From Bolinopsis microptera (Eukaryota; Ctenophora; Tentaculata; Lobata; Bolinopsidae), in contig NC_087073.1 of assembly GCF_026151205.1 (NCBI RefSeq), positions 558,001-622,000 on the forward strand: 64,000 bases of DNA, in the 5' to 3' direction. A program made the translations under genes and the position numbers. Position 1 is the stretch's first letter. Every line of letters starts with the position of its first letter. A model generated the notes under the pieces. It saw only the letters and a list, made by a program, of their open reading frames with translations. It did no database searches and was not told the DNA's origin. Below are positions 30,725 through 64,000 of this stretch, one piece after another.

Positions 30725-33340
30725 TTCGGAGCGAACAAAAACTGTTACAGAAATAACATTTAGATGGTTCATCCTCCTTCTCATCCTTCTCAGTGTTCCT
30801 ACTCATCCTCTTCCTCATCCTGACATCCTCCTCCTTATCATCCTCCTCAGACCTCCTCTTCTTCAGGAGGGGGGGGGGGGGGATTTTAGCATCAGCTTTC
30901 GATCAAGAAAGCGAAGCTGAGGGAGTTCAAATGTCATGATTTCCAAGGGTCGGGTTAAGTTTGTTTCGCAAAACTATACTCCAGCAAAGTTTGCATGTCC
31001 TGCAGGACGGCTCAAGATAAATTCATACTAATTTCACAAAGCAATGATCTCTTGCCCATGAGGTGATTACGAAATAGTCAACCACACTGCTCCTTCTCCT
31101 CCTTGGTCCTCTTCCTCCTCCCAAGTCTACCACCTCCTTATCCTCCTCCTCCTCCTCCTCCTCCTCCTCCTCCTCCTCCTCCTCCTCCTCCTCCTCCTCC
31201 TCCTCCTCAGTCCTCCTACACCTCCTCCTCCTCCTCAGTCCTTCTCCTCCTCAGTCCTTCTCCTTCTCAGTCCTCCTCAACCTCCTCCTCCTCCTCTTCA
31301 ATCATCCTCCTCCGCAGTCCGGAGTGAACAAAAACTGTTACGGAAATGACATTTAGATGGTTCATCCTCCTTCTCATCCTTCTCAGTGTTCCTACTCATC
31401 CTCTTCCTCATCCTGATATCCTCCTCCTTATCATCCTCCTCAGATCTCCTCTTCCTCAGTCCTCCTCTTCCTCCGTCCTCCTCACCCTCTTCCACCTTAT
31501 CCTCAGTCCTCCTCTTCCTCAGTCCTCTTCCTCAGTCATCCTTCCCTCCTCAGTCCTCCTCAGTCATCGCATGTACATTGTACAGTTCCTTCTCAGTCCT
31601 CCGTCTCCCCATCTGCATCCTCCTCCTCAGAAAGCGGACATTTTTACAGGCCTCCTCCTCCTAAGTCTTCCTCCTCAGTCCCCCTCCTCCTAACTCTTCC
31701 TCCTCAGTCTCCCTCCTCCTAACTCTTCCTCCTCGGTCCCCCTCCTCCTAACTCTTCATCCTCATTCCCCCTCCTCCTAACTCTTCCTCCTCAGTCCTCC
31801 TTCTAACTCTTCCTCCTCAGTCCTTCTCTTCACAGTCCTCCTCAACCTCCTTCCCTCCTCCTCAGTCCTCCTCAAACTCCTCCTCCTCAGTCATCGCATG
31901 TACAGTTCCTTCTCAGTCCTCCGTCTCCCCATCCGCATCCTCTTCCTCAGAAAGCGGACAAAAACGGACATAAACGGATACAAACGGACAAAAACTCTCA
32001 CGGAAATAACATTTAGATGCTTCCTCCTCCTCCTTCTCCACTCCTCCTCCTTCCCCCATCATCCTCCGCAGTCCTCCACCTCCTCCTAAGTCCTCCTCCT
32101 CAGTCCCCTCCTCAGTCCTCCTTCTTCCCAGTCATTATCCTTCTACTCAGTCCTCCTCCTCCTCAGTCCTCTCCTTCTCAGTCCTACTGTTCCTCCTGAG
32201 TATTTTTCCTCCTCCTCTTCCTCAGTCCTCCTCAACCTCCTCCCCCTCCACCTCACCTTCAGTCCTCTTCTTCCTCAGTCCTCCTCCTCAGTTATCCTTT
32301 TCCTCCTCAGTTCTCCTCAGTCCTCGCTTGTACAGTTTCTTCTCAGTCCTCCGTCTCCCCATCCGCAAGCGGACAAAAATGGACAAAAACGGACAAAAAC
32401 TGTTACGGAAATAAAATTTAGATGCTTCCTTCTCCCCTACTCTTCCTTCTCCTCCTCAGTCCTTCTCCTTCTCAGTCCTCCTCAACCTCCTCCTCCTCCT
32501 TCCCCTCATCCTCCTCCTCAGTCCTCCTTCTCCTTAGTCCTTCTCCTCAGTCCCCCTCCTGATCCTCCTAACTCTTCCTCCTCAGTCCTCCTCTTCCTAA
32601 CTTCCTCCTCAGTCCACCTCCTCCTTAATCTTCCTCCTCAGTCCCCCTCCTCCTAACACTTCCTCCTCAGTCCCCCTCCTTCTGATTCTTCCTCCTCAGT
32701 CCCCCTCCTAACTCTTCCTCCCCAGTCATTCTCCTCCTCTTTTCCTCCTCAGTCCTCTCCTTTTCAGTCCTACTGATCCTCTTGAGTGTTTTTCCTCCTC
32801 AGTCCTCTTCCGTCCTCCTCTTCCTCAGTCCTCCTCAACCTCCTCCACCTCTTTCTCAGTCCTCTTTTTCCTCAGTCCTCCTCCTCCTCAGTCATCCTCT
32901 TCCTCCTCAGTCCTTATATGTACGACACATTCTCATTTCTCATTTCTGAAAACAGTATTCCTATTTTTTTTCCTAATTACATGATGGCGTTTATTCAAAG
33001 GGCATATACTAGGATAGACCTCTGCCTCGGTCAAAAAAGCACCCCACGGCTTCCCTCGGCCTCGGTCTTAACTAAGATGGCACTCCTCGGCCTCGGCTAT
33101 TAAGATAAAAAAGTACCCCTCGGCCTCGCCCTAAGCCGATCAGTGATCCTCATCCTCCTCAATATTCCTCCTTAGTCCTCCTCCCCAGTCCTCATCCTCC
33201 TCCTCTTCCTTCTCAGTCCTCATCCTCTTCCTCCTTCTCCTCAGTCCTCCTCCTCAGTTCTCCTCTTCCTTCTCCTCAGTCCCCTCCTTCTCCACAGTCC
33301 TCCTAGCCTCCTCTTCCACCTCCTCCTCCTCATTCCACCT
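30725..33340 (+). repeat. Higher-order pyrimidine satellite
   Basis: It is built of TCC/CTC tracts with CAGTCC steps, the module CGGACAAAAACGGACAAAAA followed by ACGGAAATAACATTTAGATG (near 30725, 31325, 31960, 32370), and a block GCATGTACAGTTCCTTCTCA (near 31565, 31895, 32325). A pair of 60-bp copies around GATTTTAGCATCAGC lies at 30660 and 30883. Confidence 0.85.
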
Positions 33341-33807
33341 TGTGACAATTTTATTTTGCCATATTTAACAGTACCTCTTTTATCTCTCCCTAGTCAGGCG
33401 GATGGCATGGTTGGAAGTTCAGACTGACAGCACCGGTACTAGAGATCAGAACTTTAGCCCCCCCCCCCCCCGCGCCGCCCCCCCATAATATGCAACATTA
33501 AATTAGATAGTTCCACCCTTTTAGATCATTGCTTTTCTCTATTGTATGATAGTGTTTATGGACCATAATCTCCATGTAAATACACTCAAATAAACATAGA
33601 AGAACTGTGCAAGTAGTCAGATAATATCATTAAAGCACTTACCATATATAAAACGTGATGAAATTGAAGTTAATGCCCAGAAATTCTACTGAATTTTTGG
33701 AGATAAATGTAGATATTTGTAGAATGTCATCCACTTTTTTCGTGGATTATCCATTCTACATTAATCTACAAATATCTACAAATATCCACTTGGCCCCCCC
33801 CCCCCCC

Positions 33808-36595
33808 TGTTTAGCTATAATACTAGCTACACTAGCTATATAGCACTAGCTATACTGCACTAGCAAGGTATAACCTGGCTGTCAGCCATGCGATCATTTA
33901 CTGACCGTATCCTCCAGTTTGGTATTTGGAAAATAAAGTATGATAATGTACGTAGCATAGGTGATTTAATTTTGTTAGATCATCTCTGGCCGTGAGTCAC
34001 GTATCACATGTCCAACTGCCAAGCTGAGAAGATCAAGGAAACTTATATCATATGTTTTGTGCAGGATAATGAACAACCGCCCAATGTATTTAATTCTCAC
34101 GTAATAAATCCTAATGTCTAAAAGTATCCAACTTTCTCAGGAATGCCATTCTTCTAAAAGCTGCCTGTGTTATCAGTTGGTTTTGTTGTGCCTCAGGTAT
34201 GTTCTGACTTTCTAGAAACAACTATTGCACAATGCTCAACAATGATTTATGCTTTATTTATTTTATCCGCCTAGACGGAATGCAGTCTCCCTAAGACTAT
34301 GGTAGTCCGGTACAATCCTACCAGCACTTGGACGTCTGGCTTTATCTTTTGTGTGGCTCATCTAGCATTTGGTTTTACATTTTTGTGGTTCAGTCTGGCA
34401 CTTGGGTTATCAGTTTTTGTTTTATTATCAGCTCGTGTATATTGACTGAAATGAAGTGAACAACTTTACTTGGTTGGTGTCGAGTTCGAGATATTGACTG
34501 AAATGAAGTGAACAACTTTACTTGGTTGGTGTCGAGTTCGAGATATTGACTGAAATGAAGTGAAAAACTTTACTTGGTGTTGATATTTCTGGTCTTGACT
34601 GAAATGAAGTGAAAGACCACCTGATTACAATGAGAGGCAGAGCCGTATCCTGTTCCTAGACCCCCCTCTCATCTTGTTAAACCCCCTCAACATCGCACTT
34701 GTAAAACTCTTCCATGTGGCACTGCTAATTCAGCCACTTTCTCACTCGATTGACCCACGTTCGATTTAATTACATCGCTGCTTTTGATCGGATTTTGGAG
34801 AGTTACAGGCGAAGATCCGTGATCGTGGGTGGATGGTAGTTATAGCTAGTAGCTACACAGCTAGTAGCTAAAATATATGCTAAGCTACATAATATGTCAT
34901 GTTCTGTGCTAAATTTGAAGCAGCCCAGTCAGACCTTAGCACTCTAAGTTAAGTTACGTTATTTTACGATACTTTTTAGCGCACGCTGTTTTACGAACTG
35001 TTAACGTTCATTTGATTCAAAATTTCTTCTTTTCTTCAGAAATTTCCTCGGAACTGCAGAATACATCCGACTATTTGCTGCTTTATGCACTATCTATACC
35101 AAATATAAATATTGCCAACTTCTGTTTCTCAAAATTCAAGCATACTCAAAAAAAGTTTCCAAATCATATCCTCCTGTGAGACACCCCATCTTAAAAATAA
35201 AAACGTTCCTCCAATATTCTGAGAGCAAGTCGAATGTAAAAGTAAAACGTGACTATCTACTAGCACTTTGTTTGCCTTTTGTTCGTGCAGGATCCAGAGC
35301 TTTCTTAAGTATTCTACTCTAATTTATATCATCTATTTACTCTTCTCGTTAATATATAAAAAGCTTAAAATTCCAATACTTGCGTGCTTAGAGCGGTGTT
35401 TTTGAGTCATTATCCAAAGATCCATCTTGTAGTTTTAATCTCAAATAGATCTATCTTTCATGAATGTATGGATGTGTATTTTATTAATTAAACAATAGTA
35501 ATACTAATAAATGTTTTTACTTCATGCATTCATGTACTAAATACTTAAAGTGGGGCTTATTCTTTTTGCCAATAAACGTTACTATAGTAACACTACTAGT
35601 TACCATAGTAACACTACTAGTTACCATAGTTCCCACGAATAGAAATGTTTCATTGTCTATATTTAAATTATAACTTAAACCTTGACTGGACGGTTCTTAA
35701 GACTGCCATTATCTTGCCACGGCACCACAACAACATTACAATTTACAACACGGTGCTGACTATAATTGGCGGATAAGGCTACTGCAGATTCAAGGAAAAT
35801 ACCCAATAATGATTGGTTCACACATTAGTCACATTTAAACTTAAAACCATGGATATTGGATATTAATCCGTGCATTATATCGCTACCATTGTCTGACCCA
35901 TGTGGACTAAAAAAACGCATGTTTTATTTATTGCTTTAAGCTGCAAGCTGCTGGTGATCTTTTGAATGTTCCGACAGGAATTACATATCATTATCTCTTC
36001 TTTGCCCTTGCGAATTGGTGACATTACATATCATTATCTCTTCTTTGCCCTTGCGAATTGGTGACATTACATATCATTATTTCTTCTTTGCCCTTAGATA
36101 TTGCGACTTTGTGACATCTGGCGCCAAAAAGTTCCGTCGACGTTATTTTATTTCACCAATAACTTTCGCATTTTTGTAGGTTTACAACCTACCAGGACGC
36201 GCGCCGAGTTGGACTCGTCGACGGAGTTGGACTTGTCGACGGTTCCAATATATGGAACAGATATTTTACGAGTTTCACCCGTTAATCGCATTTCTGTTCT
36301 TGTGAATGGCCGGGATCACTATTTGAAGACAGTTTTTGTTTAGTTAAGAAAATGTTCAATTGTCTCAATGCGCTATTGATAAGTGTTATACATATAAAAT
36401 GTTTACTTTATACTGACTTGTAAGTTATAAAACTTACTTATTTGTGGATCACAGCTGCTCCTGTGGTTACTACTAGTTACCATAGCAACACGAGCTGCTC
36501 CAATAATTAATTAATGGTGAAAAAACTCCGCTGATCCAACGTTTGACAAGTTTAATAATCGGACCTGATTTTATCACTCCAAGAACTCCACAAAC
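33808..36595. other. Intergenic stretch with short tandem repeats
   Basis: A 52-bp unit around TTGACTGAAATGAAGTGAAC occurs three times (34440-34600); a 43-bp unit around CATATCATTATCTCTTCTTT three times (35978-36105). X-box-like GTTACTATAGTAAC and GTTACCATAGTAAC occur at 35578-35625. The 80-residue frame at 36101-36343 has no recognisable features. No gene supported. Confidence 0.6.
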
Positions 36596-38505
36596 CTGCG
36601 AGCTCTTTACCGCGAGCTCTTTACCGCGAGCTCTTTACCGCGAGCTCTTTACTGCGAGCTCTTTACTGCGAGCTCTTTACTGCGAGCTCTTTACTGCGAG
36701 CTCTTTACTGCGAGCTCTTTACTGCGAGCTCTTTACTGCGAGCTCTTTACTGCGAGCTCTTTACTGCGAGCTCTTTGCTGCGAGCTCTTTTCTGCGAGCT
36801 CTTTGCTGCGAGCTCTTTGCTGCGAGCTCTTTACTGCGAGCTCTTTACTGCGAGCTCTTTACTGCGAGCTCTTTACTGCGAGCTCTTTACTGCGAGCTCT
36901 TTACTGCGAGCTCTTTACTGCGAGCTCTTTTCTGCGAGCTCTTTGCTGCGAGCTCTTTGCTGCGAGCTCTTTACTGCCAGCTCTTTACTGCGAGCTCTTT
37001 ACTGCGAGCTCTTTACTGCCAGCTCTTTACTGCCAGCTCTTTACTGCCAGCTCTTTGCTGCGAGCTCTTTACTGCGAGCTCTTTACTGCGAGCTCTTTAC
37101 TGCGAGCTCTTTACTGCGAGCTCTTTACTGCGAGCTTTTTACTGCGAGCTCTTTACTGCGAGCTCTTTACTGCGAGCTCTTTACTGCGAGCTCTTTACTG
37201 CGAGCTCTTTACTGCGAGCTCTTTTCTGCGAGCTCTTTGCTGCGAGCTCTTTGCTGCGAGCTCTTTGCTGCGAGCTCGTTACTGCCAGCTCTTTACTGCG
37301 AGCTCTTTACTGCGAGCTCTTTACCGCGAGCTCTTTACCGCGAGCTCTTTACTGCGAGCTCTTTACTGCGAGCTCTTTACCGCGAGCTCTTTACTGCGAG
37401 CTCTTTACTGCGAGCTCTTTACTGCGAGCTCTTTACTGCGAGCTCTTTTCTGCGAGCTCTTTGCTGCGAGCTCTTTGCTGCGAGCTCTTTGCTGCCAGCT
37501 CTTTACTGCGAGCTCTTTACTGCCAGCTCTTTACTGCCAGCTCTTTACTGCCAGCTCTTTACTGCCAGCTCTTTACTGCGAGCTTTTTACTGCGAGCTCT
37601 TTACTGCGAGCTCTTTACTGCGAGCTCTTTACTGCGAGCTCTTTACTGCGAGCTCTTTACTGCGAGCTCTTTGCTGCGAGCTCTTTACTGCGAGCTCTTT
37701 GCTGCGAGCTCTTTGCTGCCAGCTCTTTACTGCCAGCTCTTTACTGCGAGCTCTTTACTGCCAGCTCTTTACTGCCAGCTCTTTACTGCCAGCTCTTTAC
37801 TGCGAGCTTTTTACTGCGAGCTCTTTACTGCGAGCTCTTTACTGCGAGCTCTTTACTGCCAGCTCTTTACTGCCAGCTCTTTTCTGCGAGCTCTTTACTG
37901 CGAGCTCTTTACCGCGAGCTCTTTACCGCGAGCTCTTTACCGCGAGCTCTTTACTGCGAGCTCTTTACTGCGAGCTCTTTACTGCGAGCTCCTTACTGCG
38001 AGCTCTTTCCTGCGAGCTCTTTGCTGCGAGCTCTTTACTGCGAGCTCTTTTTTGCAAGCTCTTTACTGCGAGCTCTTTACTGCGAGCTCTTTACTGCGAG
38101 CTCTTTACTGCGAGCTCTTTGCTGCCAGCTCTTTGCTGCCAGCTCTTTGCTGCCAGCTCTTTACTGCCAGCTCTTTACTGCGAGCTCTTTACTGCGAGCT
38201 CTTTACTGCCAGCTCTTTACTGCGAGCTCTTTACTGCGAGCTCTTTACTGCGAGCTCTTTACTGTGAGCTCTTTACTGCGAGCTCTTTACCGCGAGCTCT
38301 TTACTGCCAGCTCTTTACTGCCAGCTCTTTACTGCCAGCTCTTTACTGCCAGCTCTTTACAGCGAGCTCTTTACTGCCAGCTTTTTACTGCGAGCTCTTT
38401 ACTGCGAGCTTTTTACTGCGAGCTATTTACTGCGAGCTCTTTACTGCGAGCTCTTTACTGCGAGCTCTTTACTGCGAGCTCTTTACCGCGAGCTCTTTAC
38501 TGCGT
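36596..38505 (+). repeat. 14-bp minisatellite, about 136 copies, SacI site in nearly every unit
   Basis: The unit CTGCGAGCTCTTTA varies at few positions (CCGCGAG, CTGCCAG, TTTG for TTTA). As 14 is not a multiple of three and the unit lacks stops, all three + frames stay open for 570-615 codons (CELFTASSLLRALY-type peptides). No start context, splice signal or codon bias supports translation. Confidence 0.95.
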
Positions 38506-40440
38506 CCACAAAAAGTATATAAAAATAGAGGGGGACCACCAGTAATTCTCTCCCTAATAGCTACGATTACTGTACTGGTGAATGGTGCTGTCAAGAACAA
38601 TCTGATATCTCTAACTAACTAATCTCCTAACTTATCTCCCGTAATCATGTGGAGCTGGAACCATGAGAGAGGGTAGTCAGGTGGTGGGTGGTTAATAACC
38701 ACCACAGCCCAGTATCTACAGCCCTGTAAATATGGGCTCCGTATCCTAACTGCGGGATTGGATTTAAATTCCAGCTCTTCAGCGATTGTTATAATGCTCT
38801 GTAATTCGGGGAGGTTGCTGAATTGTTTTCTGGTTGTGGTGGCACCATCTGGATTAATTGTCTTTCGTGTACTTGTTGGGTTTTTGACGTAGACCAAGAT
38901 GTATTGGGTTTGTTGGTATATTCGAGATGGTATTCATCAGGATTCGAAGAGTTAAACTATTTTTATATACTTTTAAAATATGCACTATTTAATGTGATTC
39001 TGACAGTTTGTATTTAATTTGTCGTTTATGAAGATTATTAAATGGTATTAATTTTAGTGAATCTTCAGTTAACTTGCAAAATGTTTTGGTTGTGTTTGTT
39101 ATGTTGTCTTCAAGTATATCATTATCAAAACATCACCGCGAAAATGAATAACACTGAAATCATTCTTGATGATCTAGCTTTAGGTATTTGTGATCATGCA
39201 ACACAACAACAGAGTGAACTATTTATAGTGACAGGTGTGAGCAGCAGTTGCTGGCACTGCTTTGTTTTGTACATCTCTGCAACAGTGAAACTCCTTTTCA
39301 CCTTGTTATTGTAATACATGCACTCTGTACAAACTATCTGACTCTTTACTTAGCAATCCTGTGTCAATATTCAATATGCATACTCACATCTCAATATGCA
39401 TATTAACATCTCAATATGCATATTTACAGCGGGTAGAATGTTTGTCTACCACCTAGAAGACGTTACGTCTCTCCGCTAGTTCACTGCTGTGCGAGCCTCC
39501 AGCTTACGTTGTAATTCTGCAACATCACTTTCCTTAGTAACTCAGTAACTCGGTAACTCAGTAACTCAAACTACCCTTCCTTCGTCATATCCGGGAACAG
39601 TCCTTTTTGGGAGACGTCTTTTATTTTGTCTTGTGTTGCGTTTCAGAAAGAAGTTTGTAAACGAACCATACCCACACTTTGCTTTTAGTTTAGGCCCTAG
39701 TTGATAATTTGGTGCAAAACTTTTAGTCGAAACTAAAAAATCATAAATGACTTCTTAACATTAGTTTACGGTTACCAGGAAATTCGGATGGTGATTTTCG
39801 CATACTATTTTCAGCTGGCATATTGAACAAACATTCAGCTTTTTGCCTTAAAAAATACCAACTTTAACTCAGAATAGTTTTAACAACCACACGTTTTGGA
39901 TATGCTTCAGGAATCAGGATTTGTACTTATTATATACTGATCCAGCTACTGATTAGGACTCTACCGTGACTGTTTGAAGATTTCGGTGATAAGACTTCAT
40001 AAAATCTAAGTTATGGGCCTGAAAATTGAAACTACAAAACTCCCTGTGCAACTGTGCAACTGTGCAACTGTGCAATATATTCCATGTTACACATAATGTG
40101 GTTTAACTTGCAAGTGAAACCTTGTCAAAGTTAAACCGAATTAGGAGCTTTGAGCTTCATAAAGGTGTTTCACAGATATAAACGCGTTTCCAGTCATCTC
40201 CAGTCCTTGCTGACAGCTCTGAGATAGACTGTAATAATTAGTAATAATTAGTAATAATTAGTTGGTGTAGCGGCCTAACGCATACCAAGCCACACAGTCA
40301 CTGCGGCCAGACAGAGAAAACACAAATATTGTTCAGTTCGTCATTTTGATCGCATCTTTAGCTAGAATTAATAAAAGTTGGTTAATCGAAATATTTATAA
40401 TGGTACTCTAACATTTATATTAGTTTCATCTCCTCAGTAA
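38506..40440. other. Intergenic stretch before the adhesion-GPCR gene
   Basis: Short repeats only: TCAATATGCATA at 39370-39425, GTAACTCAGTAACTC at 39536-39570, GTGCAACTGT at 40046-40075. No gene supported. A short open stretch near 39140-39190 is too small to call. Confidence 0.5.
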
Positions 40441-40503
40441 TATTAGTTTCATCTCCTCAGAGGTGGTTCCAAATGACTATCATGTTATGTGAAATGGGTT
40501 AAG

Positions 40504-63127
<22,624 letters not shown>

Positions 63128-64000
63128 GTACGTACTGAGTTCAGTATCTCTACCTCGTTACTATAGCCTGGAGCCTTGTTGCTGCTCTCGTCTTCTACAG
63201 ACAGGTACGTACTGAGTTCAGTATCTCTACCTCGTTACTATAGCCTGGAGCCTTGTTGCTGCTCTAGTCTTCTACAGACAGGTACGTACTGAGTTCAGTA
63301 TCTCTACCTCGTTACTATAGCCTGGAGCCTTGTTGCTGCTCTAGTCTTCTACAGACAGGTACGTACTGAGTTCAGTATCTCTACCTCGTTACTATAGCCT
63401 GGAGCCTTGTTGCTGCTCTCGTCTTCTACAGACAGGTACGTACTGAGTTCAGTATCTCTACCTCGTTACTATAGCCTGGAGCCTTGTTGCTGCTCTCGTC
63501 TTCTACAGACAGGTACGTACTGAGTTCAGTATCTCTACCTCGTTACTACAGCCTGGAGCCTTGTTGCTGCTCTCGTCTTCTACAGACAGGTACGTACTGA
63601 GTTCAGTATCTCTACCTCGTTACTATAGCCTGGAGCCTTGTTGCTGCTCTCGTCTTCTACAGACAGGTACGTACTGAGTTCAGTATCTCTACCTCGTTAC
63701 TATAGCCTGGAGCCTTGTTGCTGCTCTCGTCTTCTACAGACAGGTACGTACTGAGTTCAGTATCTCTACCTCGTTACTATAGCCTGGAGCCTTGTTGCTG
63801 CTCTCGTCTTCTACAGACAGGTACGTACTGAGTTCAGTATCTCTACCTCGTTACTATAGCCTGGAGCCTTGTTGCTGCTCTCGTCTTCTACAGACAGGTA
63901 CGTACTGAGTTCAGTATCTCTACCTCGTTACTATAGCCTGGAGCCTTGTTGCTGCTCTCGTCTTCTACAGACAGGTACGTACTGAGTTCAGTATCTCTAC
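63128..64000 (+). repeat. 77-bp minisatellite copying the end of exon 19 and its donor
   Basis: About 11 copies run to the window end. Each unit has the donor GTACGTACTG, an acceptor-like GAGTTCAG and the last 60 bp of exon 19 (TM3 residues to YRQ) followed again by a donor. Each could be read as a 60-nt micro-exon in frame. Confidence 0.93.

Larger units (their letters stand above)
29499..33807 (+). mobile_element. Second DNA element with G-run/C-run ends, 4.3 kb
   Basis: The left end is a G-run then CCAAGTGGATATTTGTAGAT; the right end is its inverse followed by a C-run. The flanks TGTTTA on both sides give a 6-bp (or 7-bp with G) target duplication. As in the first element, each end holds a hairpin (about 29523-29592; about 33710-33780) whose centre, with GAATGTCATCCACTTTTTTC, runs in the same direction at both ends. 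Inside are an unrecognised ORF (30063-30464) and the same pyrimidine satellite with GGACAAAAAC modules. Confidence 0.8.

Noticed and set aside
36101-36343. 80-codon frame
   Set aside because: No motif, no splice or start context, and it lies in a repeat-rich intergenic stretch.
36543-38622. Three overlapping + frames of 574-615 codons
   Set aside because: They are the three phases of a 14-bp minisatellite without stops, with no signals of translation.
39042-39314. 90-codon frame with a hydrophobic start
   Set aside because: Could mimic a signal peptide, but no supporting exon or family pattern follows.

Overview
This is nuclear DNA of an animal. Genes are split by GT-AG introns whose phases agree from exon to exon. 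Families include glutathione reductase, mitochondrial dihydroorotate dehydrogenase, a copper chaperone for SOD, an adhesion GPCR with HRM, GAIN and GPS regions, and rhodopsin-like GPCRs. The retroelement types (a PHD/AlkB CR1-like ORF1 and a nuclease-like C-terminal domain) and the splice acceptors lying a few bases before many start codons suggest an early-branching aquatic metazoan. A cnidarian, perhaps a hydrozoan, is my best guess, but the sequence alone does not prove it.

Layout. 1-7.5 kb is a bed of mobile elements: the 3' part of an LTR retrotransposon inserted into a CR1-like LINE, then two further retroelement remnants. 7.6-27.9 kb is a run of six + strand genes: CCS, TMEM242-like, DHODH (with an apparent one-base frameshift), two small related longin-like proteins, and glutathione reductase in nine exons. 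Intron 6 of glutathione reductase carries a 4.45 kb DNA element that begins and ends in G/C runs. 28-40 kb has no convincing host gene; it holds a second, similarly built 4.3 kb element, pyrimidine-rich satellite and a 14-bp minisatellite. From 40.5 kb past the window end runs one large adhesion-GPCR gene (19 exons seen, phases consistent, up to TM3). Inside its introns lie, on the minus strand, a small secreted-protein gene and a cluster of class A GPCR genes that includes a duplication-born chimera.

Three patterns cut across the window. (1) Many minisatellites sit exactly on exon-intron junctions and repeat the exon edge with its splice site. (2) A family of transposon-like elements has G-run/C-run ends, apparent 6-bp target duplications and end hairpins; in the two large ones the hairpin centres point the same way at both ends. 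(3) Start codons of most genes are preceded within 1-43 nt by a strong 3' splice site, in four genes with an AATAAA just upstream, which suggests spliced-leader trans-splicing. Two single-base frameshifts in otherwise good exons may be assembly errors.
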